Positions 21,585-34,737 of a DNA stretch of 64,000 nucleotides are shown here, piece after piece (within the stretch, counting starts at the first letter, position 1; each line of letters opens with the position of its first letter). A program made the translations under genes and the position numbers. The stretch is from Luteimonas terricola (GTDB lineage Bacteria; Pseudomonadota; Gammaproteobacteria; Xanthomonadales; Xanthomonadaceae). The notes under the pieces are model-generated. The model made no database searches, had not been told where the DNA came from, and saw nothing but the letters and a program-made list of their open reading frames with translations. The stretch spans positions 372,001-436,000 of the forward strand of contig NZ_SJRX01000001.1 in assembly GCF_004352845.1 (NCBI RefSeq), given 5' to 3'.

Positions 21585-22693
21585 CACGCACCTGCCTCGA
21601 ACACGCCGAAATACGCCATCAGCGCCGTCACCGCGATCCACGCGATCGACAGCGGAATGAACACCTTCCAGCCCAAGCGCATGATCTGGTCGTAGCGGTA
21701 GCGCGGGAACGATGCCCGGAACCAGACGAAGCAGCTGGCAAAGAAGAAGGCCTTGACGAACAGCCACCACCAGCCGTCGCCCAGCAGCACCGTGAGCACC
21801 GGGATGTCCGGGATCCAGGCCGCGGGAACCGGCGACAGCCAGCCGCCCAGGAAGAAGGTCGCGGTGAGGAAGCTCACCAGCAGCATGTTCGCGTACTCGG
21901 CCAGGAAGAACAGCGCGAACACCGCGCCCGAGTACTCGACCATGTGGCCGGCCACGATCTCGCTCTCGCCCTCGACCACGTCGAAGGGCGCGCGGTTGGT
22001 CTCGGCCACGCCGGACACGAAGTAGACGATGAACAGCGGCAGCAGCGGCAGCCAGAACCACTCGAGGAAGCCGGCGTCGCCGGACTGCGCCATCACGATC
22101 TCGCTGAGGTTGAGGCTGCCGGCGGCGACCATCACGCCCACCAGGGCGAAGCCCATCGCGATCTCGTAACTCACCACCTGCGCCGCCGAGCGCATCGCGC
22201 CCAGGAAGGCGTACTTCGAGTTCGAGGCCCAGCCGGCCAGGATCACGCCGTACACGCCCAGCGACACCATCGCCAGCAGGTACAGCAGGCCGGCGTTGGC
22301 GTTGGACAGCACCATCTGCGCGTCGAAGGGCACCACCGCCCAGGCCGCGAAGGCCGGGGCCAGGGTGATCAGCGGCGCCAGGAAGTACAGCACCTTGTGC
22401 GAGGCGCTGGGCCGGATGACTTCCTTGAACAACAGCTTGAAGACGTCGGCGAAGGCCTGGAGGATGCCGAAGCCCACATACATCGGGCCGTGGCGCACGT
22501 GCATCCAGCCGATCAGCTTGCGCTCCCAGACCACATAGAAGGCCACGGCGATGATCACCGGCATGGTGATCGCCAGGATCAGCAGCACCAGCCAGATGAC
22601 GGTCCCGATGGCGCCGAGCGAGTCGAGCCAGCCGCGAAAGGGTTCGAGCCAGCCGAGCAGCACGGTGGCGGTATTGGTCGTCGTCGTGCTCAT
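21584..22693 (-). CDS. nuoH: NADH-quinone oxidoreductase subunit H
   Basis: NuoH forms the heel of the membrane arm and helps build the quinone-binding chamber. The 369-residue product has eight or more predicted membrane helices. Conserved motifs include [64 protein letters not shown] and [20 protein letters not shown]. Its ATG overlaps the nuoG stop by 4 nt (ATGA). Confidence 0.97.
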   Translation of the reverse strand: MSTTTTNTATVLLGWLEPFRGWLDSLGAIGTVIWLVLLILAITMPVIIAVAFYVVWERKLIGWMHVRHGPMYVGFGILQAFADVFKLLFKEVIRPSASHKVLYFLAPLITLAPAFAAWAVVPFDAQMVLSNANAGLLYLLAMVSLGVYGVILAGWASNSKYAFLGAMRSAAQVVSYEIAMGFALVGVMVAAGSLNLSEIVMAQSGDAGFLEWFWLPLLPLFIVYFVSGVAETNRAPFDVVEGESEIVAGHMVEYSGAVFALFFLAEYANMLLVSFLTATFFLGGWLSPVPAAWIPDIPVLTVLLGDGWWWLFVKAFFFASCFVWFRASFPRYRYDQIMRLGWKVFIPLSIAWIAVTALMAYFGVFEAGA

Positions 22694-24932
22694 GCGGCCT
22701 CCACCCGCACCGTGCCGGCGCCGAGCGCCGCCGTGGCGCCGTAGCCGGATTCGATCAGTGCCGCGCCGCGGGCGACGCCCGTGCTGGTCGCGACCTGCAG
22801 GGTCGCGGTGCCGGCGCCGTTGGCCACGCGCGCCATCGCGCCATCGCGCAGGCCCGCCGCGGACGCGTCCTCGGGGTTGAGGGTGATGCGCGGGCCCACG
22901 GTCAGCGGGTGTGACTGCAGCGCGGCCGCACGGCGGGTCACGCCGTCGACGCGGTAGATCGCCTGCGACACCGCCAGTTCCATGCCCTCACCCGCCGCGG
23001 ACGGAGCCGCGCCGCGCGCGACCTCGACCTGGCGCGGCGACACCAGCGCGAGCGCGCCAGCGAAGTCGGTGAAGTCGAAGCCTCCAACGCCCAGCAGTCC
23101 GCCAAGCGCGCGCAGCGCCTTCCAGCCCTGGCGGGCCTCGCCGGGCAGCTTGCCGCCGGCCACGGTGCGCTGGTCGCGACCGTCGAGGTTGGTCAGGGTG
23201 GCGTCGAGCTCCGGCAACAGGCCGATCGGCAGGATGACGTCGGCCACGCGGCGCGTGGACTGGCAGGCGAAGTGGCTGAACGCCACCACCTGCGCCCCGC
23301 CCAGGGCCTGCATGGCCTTTGCCTGGTCGGCGAAGTCCAGCCCCGGCTCGATGCCGTAGATGAGGTAGCCGCCGCGCGGCTGGGCCAGCATGGTGCCGGC
23401 GTCGCGCGAGGCCGGCAGCACGCCGTGTCGCGCCAGGCCGACCGCGTTCGCGCCCTGCGGCACGCGGCACAGCGCGGCGTTGTTGCGGCGCGCGAAATCG
23501 GCGGCGGCGGCGCGGATGGCCGCGGCGTGGATCCCGCACTCGGCGACCGCACCGACGATGACGACGGCGCGCGAAGCGCCTTCCAGCGCCTTGTCCAGCC
23601 CGGGCGAAGCCAGGGCCGAGGCGATCTCCGACGGCGCCACGATGGACTTGTGGGCGATGTCGAAGGTGAAGTCGAAGTCCACCGGGTTGACCACGTGCAC
23701 CCTGGCACCCGCGCGCCAGGCCTTGCGCACGCGCTGGTGGACCAGCGGCAGCTCGGTGCGCAGGTTGCTGCCGACGATGACGATGGCGTCGGCCTGCTCG
23801 ATGTCCTCGACCGGCATGCCGAAGACTTCGGCCACGGCGCCGTCGGACAGGTCGTGCTGAGCGATGCGGTGGTCGAGGTTGCCCGTTCCCAGGCCCTCGG
23901 CCAGGCGGGCGATCAGCGCGCCCTCCTCGTTCGATGTCGTCGGATGGACCAGGATGCCGAGGTCGTCGGCGGCGTTGTCGCGCAGGATCTGCGCGGCCTT
24001 CGCCAGCGCTTCGTCCCACGTCGCCTCGCGCCAGTCGCCGTCGTCGCCATTGCTGGCCACCCGCAGCAGCGGGCGCGTCGCGCGGTCGTCGGCGTACAGG
24101 CCCTGGTGCGAATAGCGGTCGCGGTCGGACAGCCAGCACTCGTTGACCGCCTCGTTGTCGCGCGGCACGGTGCGCATCACTTCGCCGCGACGGGTGTGCA
24201 GGAACAGGTTGCTGCCGAGCGCGTCGTGGTAGCCCAGCGACTCCCGCGCGATCAGCTCCCAGGGGCGCGCGCGGAAGCGGAACACCTTGTTGGTCAGCGC
24301 GCCCACCGGGCAGACGTCGATCACGTTGCCCGAGAGCTCGGTGGTCAGCGGCTTGCCGTCGTAGGTGCCGATCTGCAGGCTCTCGCCGCGCTGCATGCCG
24401 CCCAGCTCGTAGGTGCCGGCGATCTCGCCGGTGACGCGGATGCAGCGCGTGCAGTGGATGCAGCGCGTCATTTCGGTCGCGACCAGCGGGCCGAGGTCCT
24501 CGTCGGCCACCGAGCGCTTGCGCTCGACGAAGCGCGACACCGAGCGGCCGTAACCCAGCGACAGGTCCTGCAGCTCGCACTCGCCGCCCTGGTCGCAGAC
24601 CGGACAGTCGAGCGGGTGGTTGATCAGCAGGAATTCCATCACGTTGCGCTGCGAACCCAGCGCCTTGTCGCTGCGCGTCTGCACGCGCATGCCGTCCATC
24701 ACCGGCGTGGCGCAGGCCGGCGCGGGCTTGCCCATCTTCTCCACCTCGACCAGGCACATGCGGCAGTTGGCCGCGATGGCGAGCTTGTCGTGGTAGCAGA
24801 AGCGCGGGATCGGGATGCCGGCCTTGTCGGCGGCCTGGATGATCATCGAGCCCTTGGGCGCAGCCATCTCGACGCCGTCGATGAAGACGGTGACGTGGTC
24901 GGGCGGCAGGCTCGGGTTCACCGGCTGCGCGC

Positions 24933-24936
<4 letters not shown>
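22690..24936 (-). CDS. nuoG: NADH-quinone oxidoreductase subunit G
   Basis: NuoG is the largest peripheral-arm subunit and carries several Fe-S clusters. The 748-residue product (908 in E. coli) has an N-terminal 2Fe-2S ferredoxin domain ([16 protein letters not shown]), a His/Cys cluster segment ([18 protein letters not shown]) and a 4Fe-4S motif (CIHCTRCIR, later [11 protein letters not shown]). A degenerate molybdopterin-oxidoreductase domain follows. It lacks the insert that makes the enterobacterial protein longer. The start is ATG at 24936, overlapping nuoF by 4 nt; its own end overlaps nuoH by 4 nt. Confidence 0.96.
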
Positions 24937-26279
<1,343 letters not shown>

Positions 26280-26293
26280 GCCTGCGTCCAGCC

Positions 26294-26821
26294 TCACTTC
26301 AGTCCGTCGAGCAGCTCGTCGACCTTCGCGGCGTCGAGCTTCTCGTGGTAATGGCCGTTGATCACGACCACGGGGGCGCCGCAGCACGCGGCCACGCACT
26401 CTTCCTCGCGCTTGAGGTAGACGCGGCCATCGGCAGTCGTCTCGCCCAGCTTGCAGCCGAGCGTCTTCTCGGCGTGGGCGACCAGTTCCTCGGCGCCGTT
26501 GAGCCAGCAGCTGATGTTGGTGCAGAAGGCGACGTTGTGGCGGCCGACCTCCCGCGTCTCGAACATCGAATAGAAGGTCGCGACCTCGTAGGCCCACACC
26601 GGCGGGATGCCGAGGTACTTCGCCACCCCGGCGATCAGTTCGTCGGTCAGGTAACCGCCGTTCTGCTGCTGGGTGGCGAACAGGCCCTGGATCACGGCCG
26701 AACGCTTGCGGTCGGGCGGGAACTTGGCCACCCAATGGTCGATCTGCGCGCGCGTCTCATCGCTGAGCACGACCATCGGGTCGACGTTGCGCGCATTCTC
26801 GAAGTTGCCGGTTGCCTTCAT
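26294..26821 (-). CDS. nuoE: NADH-quinone oxidoreductase subunit E
   Basis: NuoE carries the [2Fe-2S] cluster N1a next to the NuoF flavin. The 175-residue product is thioredoxin-like, with an N-terminal helical part ([29 protein letters not shown]) and the cluster ligands in CTNISC and [11 protein letters not shown]. Its ATG overlaps the nuoD stop by 4 nt (ATGA). Confidence 0.96.
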   Translation of the reverse strand: MKATGNFENARNVDPMVVLSDETRAQIDHWVAKFPPDRKRSAVIQGLFATQQQNGGYLTDELIAGVAKYLGIPPVWAYEVATFYSMFETREVGRHNVAFCTNISCWLNGAEELVAHAEKTLGCKLGETTADGRVYLKREEECVAACCGAPVVVINGHYHEKLDAAKVDELLDGLK

Positions 26822-28122
26822 CGGTCCACTTCTCCGAAAACGAGGTCATAGGTGCCGACCATCGCCACGACGTCGGACAGCATGTGCCCCTTCACCACCG
26901 CGTCCATCGACGACAGGTGCGCGAAGCCGGGCGCGCGCAGGTGCACGCGGAAGGGCTTGTTGGCACCGTCGCTGACCAGGTAGCAGCCGAACTCGCCCTT
27001 GGGCGCCTCGACGGCCTGGTAGGTCTGGCCCGCGGGCACGCAGTAACCTTCCGAGAACAGCTTGAAGTGGTGGATCAGGGCTTCCATGTCGTCCTTCATC
27101 TCCTCGCGGGAGGGAGGGGCGACCTTGAAATCATCGACCATCACCGGGCCGGGGTTGGCACGCAGCCACTCCACGCACTGGGCGATGATCCGGTTGGATT
27201 CGCGCATCTCGGCGACGCGCACCAGGTAGCGGTCGTAGCAGTCGCCGTTGGTACCCACCGGGATCTGGAAGTCGACCTGGTCGTACTTCGCGTAGGGCTG
27301 TTTCTTGCGCAGGTCCCACTCGATGCCCGAGCCGCGCAGCATCACGCCGGACATGCCCAGCGCCATGGCCTGCTCCGGGGGGATCACGCCGATGCCGACG
27401 GTGCGCTGCTTCCAGATGCGGTTCTCGGTCAGCAGCACCTCGTACTCGTCGATGCGCGCCGGGAAGTCCTTGGTGAAGGCGTCCAGGAAATCGAGCATCG
27501 AACCCTCGCGCCACTCGTTGAAGCGCTTGAGCTTGTTGCCCTTGCGCCACGGCGACTCGCGGTACTTCGGCATGTGGTCCGGAAGGTCGCGATAGACGCC
27601 GCCGGGACGGTAGTAGGTCGCGTGCATGCGCGCGCCGCTGACCGCCTCGTAGACGTCCATCAGCTCTTCGCGCTCTCGGAACGAGTACAGCATCACCGCC
27701 ATCGCGCCGAGATCGAGAGCGTTGGAGCCGATCCACATCAGGTGGTTCAGGATCCGCGTGATCTCGTCGAACATCGTGCGGATCCACTGCGCGCGTTCGG
27801 GCGCCTCGATGCCCAGCAGGGTCTCGATGGCGAGCACGTAGGCGTGCTCGTTGCACATCATCGACACGTAGTCGAGGCGGTCCATGTAACCGATCGACTG
27901 GTTGAACGGCTTGGACTCGGCAAGCTTCTCGGTGCCGCGGTGCAGGAGGCCCACGTGCGGGTCGACGCGCTGCACGACCTCACCGTCCATTTCCAGGATC
28001 AGGCGCAGCACGCCGTGCGCGGCCGGATGCTGCGGGCCGAAGTTCAGCGTGTAGTTGCGGATTTCCTGGCGCGTTTCGGCCGGCCTGCTGGCCAGCAGGC
28101 CGCTGGGCGGGTGGATGCTCAC
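26818..28122 (-). CDS. nuoD: NADH-quinone oxidoreductase subunit D
   Basis: NuoD is the 49-kDa-type subunit lining the quinone pocket close to cluster N2. The 434-residue product has [23 protein letters not shown] (as two parts around the conserved His), [36 protein letters not shown] and the C-terminal [20 protein letters not shown]. NuoC is a separate gene here, unlike the fused NuoCD of E. coli. The start is GTG at 28122, overlapping nuoC by 4 nt (GTGA). Confidence 0.97.
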   Translation of the reverse strand: MSIHPPSGLLASRPAETRQEIRNYTLNFGPQHPAAHGVLRLILEMDGEVVQRVDPHVGLLHRGTEKLAESKPFNQSIGYMDRLDYVSMMCNEHAYVLAIETLLGIEAPERAQWIRTMFDEITRILNHLMWIGSNALDLGAMAVMLYSFREREELMDVYEAVSGARMHATYYRPGGVYRDLPDHMPKYRESPWRKGNKLKRFNEWREGSMLDFLDAFTKDFPARIDEYEVLLTENRIWKQRTVGIGVIPPEQAMALGMSGVMLRGSGIEWDLRKKQPYAKYDQVDFQIPVGTNGDCYDRYLVRVAEMRESNRIIAQCVEWLRANPGPVMVDDFKVAPPSREEMKDDMEALIHHFKLFSEGYCVPAGQTYQAVEAPKGEFGCYLVSDGANKPFRVHLRAPGFAHLSSMDAVVKGHMLSDVVAMVGTYDLVFGEVDR

Positions 28123-28907
28123 TTCGTGTCTCCTGCAACGCCGTAGCCGCGCACGGGGCCGACCTTGAGGTCCCGCGCTTCACCGGCCGTGGTTTCGTAG
28201 CGGGCGTCGTCGCGGATCACGCGCGGCACCAGCACGCGCGGCTCGACCGAGGTGACCGGCTCGTACACCACGCGCTGCTTGTCGGCGTCGTAACGCACTT
28301 CGACGTTGCCGATCAGCGGGAAGTCCTTGCGGAAGGGATGGCCGATGAAGCCGTAATCGGTGAGGAGGCGGCGCAGGTCCGGGTGGCCCGGGAACACGAT
28401 GCCGAACAGGTCGAAGGCCTCGCGCTCGAACCAGTTCACGCCTTCCCAGACCTCGCACAGCGAATCGACCGCCGGCAGCGCGTCGTCGGGCGCATGACAG
28501 GTCACGCGCAAGCGGCGGTTGTTGGCGATCGACAGCAGCTGCACCACCGCCGAGAAGCGGTTTTCGGGCAGCGGGATCGCGCCCACGCCGTCGGGCTGCG
28601 CAAGCTGCTGGCTGGGCGTCTCGCCGTAGCGGAAGCGGCCCGGCCCCTTGCCTTCCACGCCCCGGCTGAAGCCTTCGGACGAGACATCGGTGTCCCACTC
28701 GTCGGTGCCGTAACCCAGGTGGTCGACGCCGCAGAGGTCGATGAGGATCTCGAAGCCGAACTCGTCGCGCAGCGTGCGGCAGCCCTCGCGCCAGTCGGAT
28801 GCGGGCAGCACCATGCCGACCTCGCCGCGCGGCAGCGCGACGTCGACCAGGGCCGTCGGAAAGCGCGCGCGCAGGCGCGCGGCGAACGCGGTGGCGGACT
28901 CAGACAT
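28119..28907 (-). CDS. nuoC: NADH-quinone oxidoreductase subunit C
   Basis: NuoC is the 30-kDa-type peripheral subunit that packs against NuoD and NuoB. The 262-residue product shows [15 protein letters not shown], the signature [20 protein letters not shown] and [20 protein letters not shown]. The ATG at 28907 ([17 protein letters not shown]) overlaps the nuoB stop by 8 nt. The C-terminal tail after the signature is longer than in E. coli-type domains, but it is normal for separate NuoC proteins. Confidence 0.96.
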   Translation of the reverse strand: MSESATAFAARLRARFPTALVDVALPRGEVGMVLPASDWREGCRTLRDEFGFEILIDLCGVDHLGYGTDEWDTDVSSEGFSRGVEGKGPGRFRYGETPSQQLAQPDGVGAIPLPENRFSAVVQLLSIANNRRLRVTCHAPDDALPAVDSLCEVWEGVNWFEREAFDLFGIVFPGHPDLRRLLTDYGFIGHPFRKDFPLIGNVEVRYDADKQRVVYEPVTSVEPRVLVPRVIRDDARYETTAGEARDLKVGPVRGYGVAGDTK

Positions 28908-29487
28908 TGCGCTGGCCCACCCTGTCCTCGCCGAAATTCGTCGACCGGCGGATCTTGCGCTGCAGCTGCAGGATGCCGTGCACCAGGGCCTCGGCCGTGG
29001 GCGGGCAGCCCGGTACGTAGATGTCGACCGGCACCACGCGGTCGCAGCCGCGGACCACGGCATACGAGTAGTGGTAGTAGCCGCCGCCGTTGGCGCAGCT
29101 GCCCATGGAGATCACCCACTTCGGGTTGGGCATCTGGTCGTAGACCTTGCGCAGCGCCGGCGCCATCTTGTTGACCAGGGTGCCGGCCACGATCATCACG
29201 TCGGACTGGCGCGGCGACGGGCGGAACACCACGCCGTAGCGGTCGAGGTCCATGCGCGCCGCGCCGGCGTGCATCATCTCGACCGCGCAGCAGGCCAGGC
29301 CGAAGGTCACCGGCCACATCGAACCGGTGCGCGCCCAGTTGAGCAGGATGTCCGAGCTGGTGGTGACGAACCCCTGGTCGAGCAGCGGGTTCTCGCCCTC
29401 CGGCCGCAGGATGTCGTCCACGCGCCCTTCGGACAGCGGGTTGCTCGCGGCATTGGCAAGGCTGCGGGCTGCCTGGATCACTCCCAT
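28900..29487 (-). CDS. nuoB: NADH-quinone oxidoreductase subunit B
   Basis: NuoB carries cluster N2, the last Fe-S centre before quinone. The 195-residue product contains the tandem Cys pair [12 protein letters not shown], then [12 protein letters not shown] and [14 protein letters not shown], supplying all four ligands. The ATG at 29487 ([14 protein letters not shown]) was chosen; it overlaps the nuoA 3' end by 10 nt. A further upstream start inside nuoA is less likely. Confidence 0.96.
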   Translation of the reverse strand: MGVIQAARSLANAASNPLSEGRVDDILRPEGENPLLDQGFVTTSSDILLNWARTGSMWPVTFGLACCAVEMMHAGAARMDLDRYGVVFRPSPRQSDVMIVAGTLVNKMAPALRKVYDQMPNPKWVISMGSCANGGGYYHYSYAVVRGCDRVVPVDIYVPGCPPTAEALVHGILQLQRKIRRSTNFGEDRVGQRNV

Positions 29488-29834
29488 TCGAGCGCTCCCT
29501 TCTTCCACACGTAAATGAATCCGATCAGCAACATGCCGACGAAGATGCCCATCTCGATCAGGCCGAGCACGCCGAGCTCACGGAACACGGTGGCCCACGG
29601 CACGATGAAGATGATTTCCAGGTCGAAGACGATGAACTGGATGCAGATGAGGTAGTAGCGGATGTCGAACTGCATCCGCGAGTCTTCGAACGGGGCGAAG
29701 CCGCATTCGTAGGCCGTGTACTTCTCGGCGTTGTAGAACTTCGGCCCGAGGGCATTGCCTATGACGACCAGGGCGATGCCGATTCCGGTTGCAACAAAAA
29801 GAAACAGCAGGGTCGGCAGGTATTCGGCCAGCAC
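29478..29834 (-). CDS. nuoA: NADH-quinone oxidoreductase subunit A
   Basis: NuoA is a three-helix membrane subunit at the junction of the two arms. The 118-residue product has [19 protein letters not shown], the conserved loop [20 protein letters not shown] and the [12 protein letters not shown] helix. The start is GTG at 29834 (product MLAEYLP), with GAGAG just upstream; a longer reading would extend into tRNA-Leu. It is the first gene of the 14-gene nuo operon, 87 nt after the tRNA, with no terminator I can see in between. Confidence 0.95.
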   Translation of the reverse strand: MLAEYLPTLLFLFVATGIGIALVVIGNALGPKFYNAEKYTAYECGFAPFEDSRMQFDIRYYLICIQFIVFDLEIIFIVPWATVFRELGVLGLIEMGIFVGMLLIGFIYVWKKGALEWE

Positions 29835-29921
29835 GGTGTTCTCTCGGCTACGGGCCGCTTGCGCGACCCTTTGCTTGCTGGTGCCGGGCCCGGCCGTGAA
29901 ACGACCGGACCCGACGCGTAG

Positions 29922-30006
29922 TGGTGCCCAAGGGGGGACTCGAACCCCCACGACCTAAGCCGCTACCACCTCAAGGTAGTGCGTCTACCAATTCCGCCAC
30001 CTGGGC
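29922..30006 (-). tRNA. tRNA-Leu (GAG)
   Basis: An 85-nt class II tRNA with encoded CCA is present. It begins GCCCAGGTGGCGGAATTGG. The anticodon loop TTGAGGT gives anticodon GAG. A long variable arm and the T arm GGTTCGAGTCC follow. It lies between secG and nuoA; in E. coli the GAG-reading leuU also follows secG. A minus-strand TATACA at 30051-30056 could act as a -10 box, but I see no matching -35, so co-transcription with secG is equally possible. Confidence 0.97.
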
Positions 30007-30062
30007 ATTTTTTTGTGTTTCTTCCGTGTCTGGGCACGGAGCCGCGACATTGTATATCGCTA

Positions 30063-30515
30063 TCAACCGCCCTGCGGGACTTCCTGCCCCGACTCCCCCT
30101 GCGCGGGGGGCGATGCGGCGGGCGGCCGATCCTCGGGCACCGACGGGACCGTGGATTCCGGCACCGCGGGCACGGCGTCGGGCGCCGCGGGAACCGCACC
30201 GGCCGGGGCCGGCGTTGCCGGCGCCGCCGGAACCTCGGACATCACGCCCAGGTCGACCGCGACCGGACCCGCCTGCCGCGAGAGCTGCGTCGCCTGAAAG
30301 GCCATGAACAGGGTCAGGGCGAAGAAGACGATCGCCAGCCACTTGGTGGACTTGCTGAGGAAGTTGGATGCGCCGCGCGAGCCGAAGACGGTGGCCGATG
30401 CGCCGCCGCCGAAGCCCGAGCCGGCCTGTGCGCCCGCGCCGCGCTGCATCAGGATCAGCGCGATCAGCGAGATGGCGACGAGCACGAAGGCGATGTTGAG
30501 GATGAGCTGCAGCAT
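30063..30515 (-). CDS. secG: Preprotein translocase subunit SecG
   Basis: SecG is a two-helix partner of SecYE that assists SecA-driven export. The first 90 residues carry the family pattern: a helix (MLQLILNIAFVLVAISLIALIL, shown here in two halves), then LMQRGAGAQAGSGFGGGASATVFGSRG and a second helix (WLAIVFFALTLFMAF). A Pro/Ala/Val-rich tail of about 60 residues, unlike the short enterobacterial protein, extends it to 150. It follows tpiA by 27 nt. Confidence 0.94.
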   Translation of the reverse strand: MLQLILNIAFVLVAISLIALILMQRGAGAQAGSGFGGGASATVFGSRGASNFLSKSTKWLAIVFFALTLFMAFQATQLSRQAGPVAVDLGVMSEVPAAPATPAPAGAVPAAPDAVPAVPESTVPSVPEDRPPAASPPAQGESGQEVPQGG

Positions 30516-30542
30516 TGGTTCGGTTCTCTGGTGCCTTGGCGG

Positions 30543-31295
30543 TCAGCGGGCCGCTGCGGCCACGATGGCCATGAAGTCCGCGGCCACCAGCGATGCTCCG
30601 CCGATGAGGCCTCCATCGACGTCGGGCTTGGCGAACAGCTCGGCGGCGTTGGCGGGCTTCACACTGCCGCCGTAGAGGATCGGCAGTGAATTTCCAATCT
30701 TAGCATCCATCGCCGTGACCTCGCTACGGATGAAGGCATGGACGTCCTGGGCCTGTTCCGGGCTTGCGGTGAGTCCGGTGCCGATGGCCCAGACCGGCTC
30801 GTAGGCCACCACCGCGCCGGCGAAGCCCGCGGCACCGGCCAGGGCGAGCACCGGGCGCAGCTGGGAGGCGATCACGGCCTCGGTCGAACCACCCTCGCGG
30901 TCCTCCCGCGACTCGCCCACGCAGAGGATCGGGCGCAGGCCCGCGGCCACCGCGGCGGCGAACTTGCGCGCGACCAGGTCGCTGTCCTCGCGGTGGTACT
31001 GGCGGCGCTCGGAATGGCCGACCAGGGCGAAGCCCGCGCCGACGTCGGCCAGCATCGAAGCCGAGACCTCGCCGGTGTAGGCGCCGTCCGCGTGCTCGCT
31101 CACGTCCTGGCCACCGAAGCCGATGCCACGGCCGCCGTAGCTCGCCACCAGGCCTTCCACGTGGGTGGACGGCGGCAGCACCACCACCTCCACGCCCGCG
31201 GCCGGCAGGCCCGCCGCCACGTCCGACAGCAGGCCCTCGGCAAAGCTGCGGCTGCCATTGAGCTTCCAGTTGCCGGCGACGATGCGTGCGCGCAT
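30543..31295 (-). CDS. tpiA: Triosephosphate isomerase
   Basis: TpiA interconverts dihydroxyacetone phosphate and glyceraldehyde 3-phosphate in the cytoplasm. The 250-residue (beta/alpha)8 barrel has Asn9 and Lys11 in AGNWKLNG, the electrophile His94 in LVGHSERR, the catalytic Glu166 in AYEPVWAIGTG and the phosphate-gripping YGGSVKP and GGLIGGASL loops. I took the ATG at 31295 because it gives the canonical MRARIVAGNWKLNG; an upstream in-frame start adds an unconserved 24 residues. It is the first gene of a tpiA-secG-tRNA-Leu run. Confidence 0.97.
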   Translation of the reverse strand: MRARIVAGNWKLNGSRSFAEGLLSDVAAGLPAAGVEVVVLPPSTHVEGLVASYGGRGIGFGGQDVSEHADGAYTGEVSASMLADVGAGFALVGHSERRQYHREDSDLVARKFAAAVAAGLRPILCVGESREDREGGSTEAVIASQLRPVLALAGAAGFAGAVVAYEPVWAIGTGLTASPEQAQDVHAFIRSEVTAMDAKIGNSLPILYGGSVKPANAAELFAKPDVDGGLIGGASLVAADFMAIVAAAAR

Positions 31296-31393
31296 GGGAT
31301 GACCTCGGACGTTGACGGAGCCGGAGATTCTAGGCCTTCGTACACATTCCTGCAGGGGGGCACGCACGCAGCGCGCCTGCCCCGCAGTGTTGC

Positions 31394-32347
31394 TCAGGCG
31401 AGCTTGATCTCACGCAGGCGCTCTTCCAGGTAGCCCTGCGCGGTAATCGGCTCCGGATACCGGCTGGGGTTGTCGGGCGTGATGCACGAAGGCAGCACGT
31501 CGATCAGGAAGTCCGGGTTCGGGTGCAGGAAGAACGGCACCGAATAACGCGGCTGGCGCGCGAGCTCGCCCGGCGGGTTGACCACGCGGTGGATGGTGGA
31601 CGGATACACGTGGTTGGTCAGCCGCTGCAGCATGTCGCCGATGTTGACCACGATGGTGTCGGCATCGGCGGTGAACGGGACCCACCCGCCCTCGTGCGAG
31701 CGCACTTCCAGGCCCGCGGCGCTGGCGCCGACCAGCAGCGTGATCAGGTTGATGTCGCCGTGGGCGCCGGCGCGCACGTTGGGGATGTCGTCGGCGGTGA
31801 TCGGCGGGTAGTGGATCGGACGCAGGATCGAGTTGCCGAAGTCGGTCTTGTCGGCGAAGTAGTCCTCCGGCAAGTCGATGTGCAGGGCCAGCGCGCGCAG
31901 CACCTGCGAACCGAGGTCGTCGAGCGCCCGGTACAGGGCATAGCCCTTTTCGTGGAAGGCCGGGACCTCGTCGGGCCACAGGTTCGGCGGCATGACGTCC
32001 CGGTAACCGGAATCGTCCGCGATCTCGCGGCCGATATGCCAGAACTCCTTCAGGTCGAAGTGCCTGGAATCCTTGGCCGTCTCGACGCCGAAGGGCGTGT
32101 AGCCGCGGGCGCCGCCGCCGCCGGCCACGTGATAGGCCTTCTTGGTGGCGTCCGGCAGCGCGAAGAAGGCCTTGAACGCCTCGTAGGCCTCATCGATCAA
32201 GCCCTGCGGGATGCCGTGGTTGCGGATGCCGGCGAAGCCCCACTCGCGATACGCGGCGCCGAGGTCGTCGACAAAGGCCTGGCGATCTTCAGGGCTGGCG
32301 GGCTGGATGAAACGGCGGATGTCGAGGGTGGGGATGCGCGGGGCCAT
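31394..32347 (-). CDS. Isopenicillin N synthase-like 2-oxoglutarate/Fe(II) oxygenase
   Basis: The 317-residue product is a double-stranded beta-helix Fe(II) oxygenase of the IPNS/2OG family. It shows the N-terminal DIOX_N segment (REWGFAGIRNHGIP) and the metal triad His196-x-Asp198 in GAHGDINLITLL with His253 in PSTIHRVVNP. An RYSVPFF stretch (Arg267, Ser269) matches the 2-oxoglutarate-binding RxS motif. Many bacteria carry such a protein and the substrate is usually unknown. It stands between glmM and tpiA on the same strand, with 76- and 98-nt gaps. No biosynthetic cluster surrounds it, so antibiotic synthesis is not implied. Confidence 0.88.
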   Translation of the reverse strand: MAPRIPTLDIRRFIQPASPEDRQAFVDDLGAAYREWGFAGIRNHGIPQGLIDEAYEAFKAFFALPDATKKAYHVAGGGGARGYTPFGVETAKDSRHFDLKEFWHIGREIADDSGYRDVMPPNLWPDEVPAFHEKGYALYRALDDLGSQVLRALALHIDLPEDYFADKTDFGNSILRPIHYPPITADDIPNVRAGAHGDINLITLLVGASAAGLEVRSHEGGWVPFTADADTIVVNIGDMLQRLTNHVYPSTIHRVVNPPGELARQPRYSVPFFLHPNPDFLIDVLPSCITPDNPSRYPEPITAQGYLEERLREIKLA

Positions 32348-32424
32348 GGCTCACTCGGGTGGCGACTGCCCCCGGGCGGGGGCGCAGGTCCGCAATGATA
32401 GCGTCCGCCCGCCGGTTCCGGCCC

Positions 32425-33800
32425 TCAGGCGGCGGCGCGCACCGCGTCCGCCAGCCGCTCGAGGGTTGCCGTCACCAGCGCCTCGTCGTCGGCCTCCACG
32501 GTCACCCGTACGACCGGCTCGGTGCCCGAGGGACGCAGGAATGCGCGCCCGCGGCCTTCCACGGCCCGCTGCGCCTCCGCCAGCGCCGCCTGCACGCCCT
32601 GCGCCTCGACGGGCCTGGCGCCATTGGCGATGCGCACGTTGACCGTGCGCTGCGGCACCTTGCGCAGCCCGCGCAGCGCGTCCGCCAGCGACACCCCGCG
32701 CCGGTGCAGCACCTCCAGCACCTGCAGGGCGCTGACGATGCCGTCGCCGGTGGTGGAACGGTCCAGGCACAGCAGGTGGCCGGATGCTTCGCCGCCGAGG
32801 ATGCCGCCGTGTTCAACGAGCGCCTTGTGCACATGACGATCGCCGACCTTGGTGCGCATGAAGCCGATGCCGCGGGCCGCCAGCGCCTGCTCCAGCGAGA
32901 AATTGGTCATCAGCGTGCCGGCCACGGGGCCGCGCAGGCGTCCGCTCTCCTGCCAGTCGCAGGCCAGCAGGTAGACCAGGTCGTCGCCATCGCGGACCTG
33001 GCCCTCGCCGTCGACGAACATGACGCGGTCGCCGTCGCCGTCGAAGGCGATCCCCAGCTCCGCGCCGGTGGCGCGCACGCGCTCGGCCAGGCCTTCGGGG
33101 TGGGTGGAGCCGACGCCATCGTTGATGTTGGTGCCGTTGGGGTCGACGCCCATGGCGTCCACGCGCGCGCCGAGCTCGCGCAGCACCATCGGCCCGATCT
33201 GGTAGGTGGCGCCGTGCGCGCAGTCGACGACGATGCGCATGCCATCGAGGTCGAAGCTGCGCGGCACCGATCCCTTGCAGGCCTCGACGTAGCGGCCGAC
33301 GGCGTCGCGCGTGCGCACCGCCTTGCCGAGCTGGTCGGAGGCCACGGTGCGGAACGGCTGCTCGAGCGCGGCCTCGATGGCGAGCTCGGTGGCGTCGTCC
33401 AGCTTCTCGCCCACGGCCGAGAAGAACTTGATGCCGTTGTCGTGGTGCGGGTTGTGCGATGCCGAGATCACGATACCGCCGTCGGCGCGCATCGAATGCG
33501 TGAGGTGCGCGACGGCCGGCGTCGGCATCGGCCCCATCAGCTGCACGTCCACGCCTGCGGCCACAAGGCCCGCCTCGAGGGCAGCCTCGAACATGTAGTT
33601 CGAGATGCGCGTGTCCTTGCCGATGATCACGAGCGGTTTGCGCCACTCGCCGCCGTCCTTGACCGATGCCAGCAGCGCGTGGCCGTAGGCGTTGCCCAGG
33701 CGCAGCATGAAGTCGGCCGAGATCGGGCCCTCGCCCACCCGTCCACGGATGCCGTCGGTGCCGAACCAGCGGCGCGCGCTGCCGGAGCTGCCGGGCGCGC

Positions 33801-33804
<4 letters not shown>
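32425..33804 (-). CDS. glmM: Phosphoglucosamine mutase
   Basis: GlmM converts glucosamine 6-phosphate to glucosamine 1-phosphate on the path to UDP-GlcNAc and peptidoglycan. The 459-residue product has FGTDGIRG at the N-terminus, the phosphoserine loop [14 protein letters not shown] (Ser116 predicted to be phosphorylated), the metal loop AFDGDGDRV and the C-terminal sugar-phosphate loop [11 protein letters not shown]. The start is GTG at 33804, overlapping accD by 4 nt (GTGA). In E. coli glmM sits next to secG; here an oxygenase and tpiA intervene. Confidence 0.96.
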
Positions 33805-34691
<887 letters not shown>

Positions 34692-34737
34692 GCGTGTGCT
34701 GTGATCCTATGCGGACGGGGCCGCGAACCGGGGGAGT

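Noticed and set aside
26735..29951. Longer starts for nuoF, nuoC and nuoA
   Set aside because: They extend through upstream genes or tRNA-Leu and give non-family N-termini; starts at 26279, 28907 and 29834 restore them.
31394..32347. A beta-lactam biosynthesis gene cluster
   Set aside because: Only an IPNS-like oxygenase is present; no peptide synthetase or acyltransferase is nearby, and neighbours are housekeeping genes.
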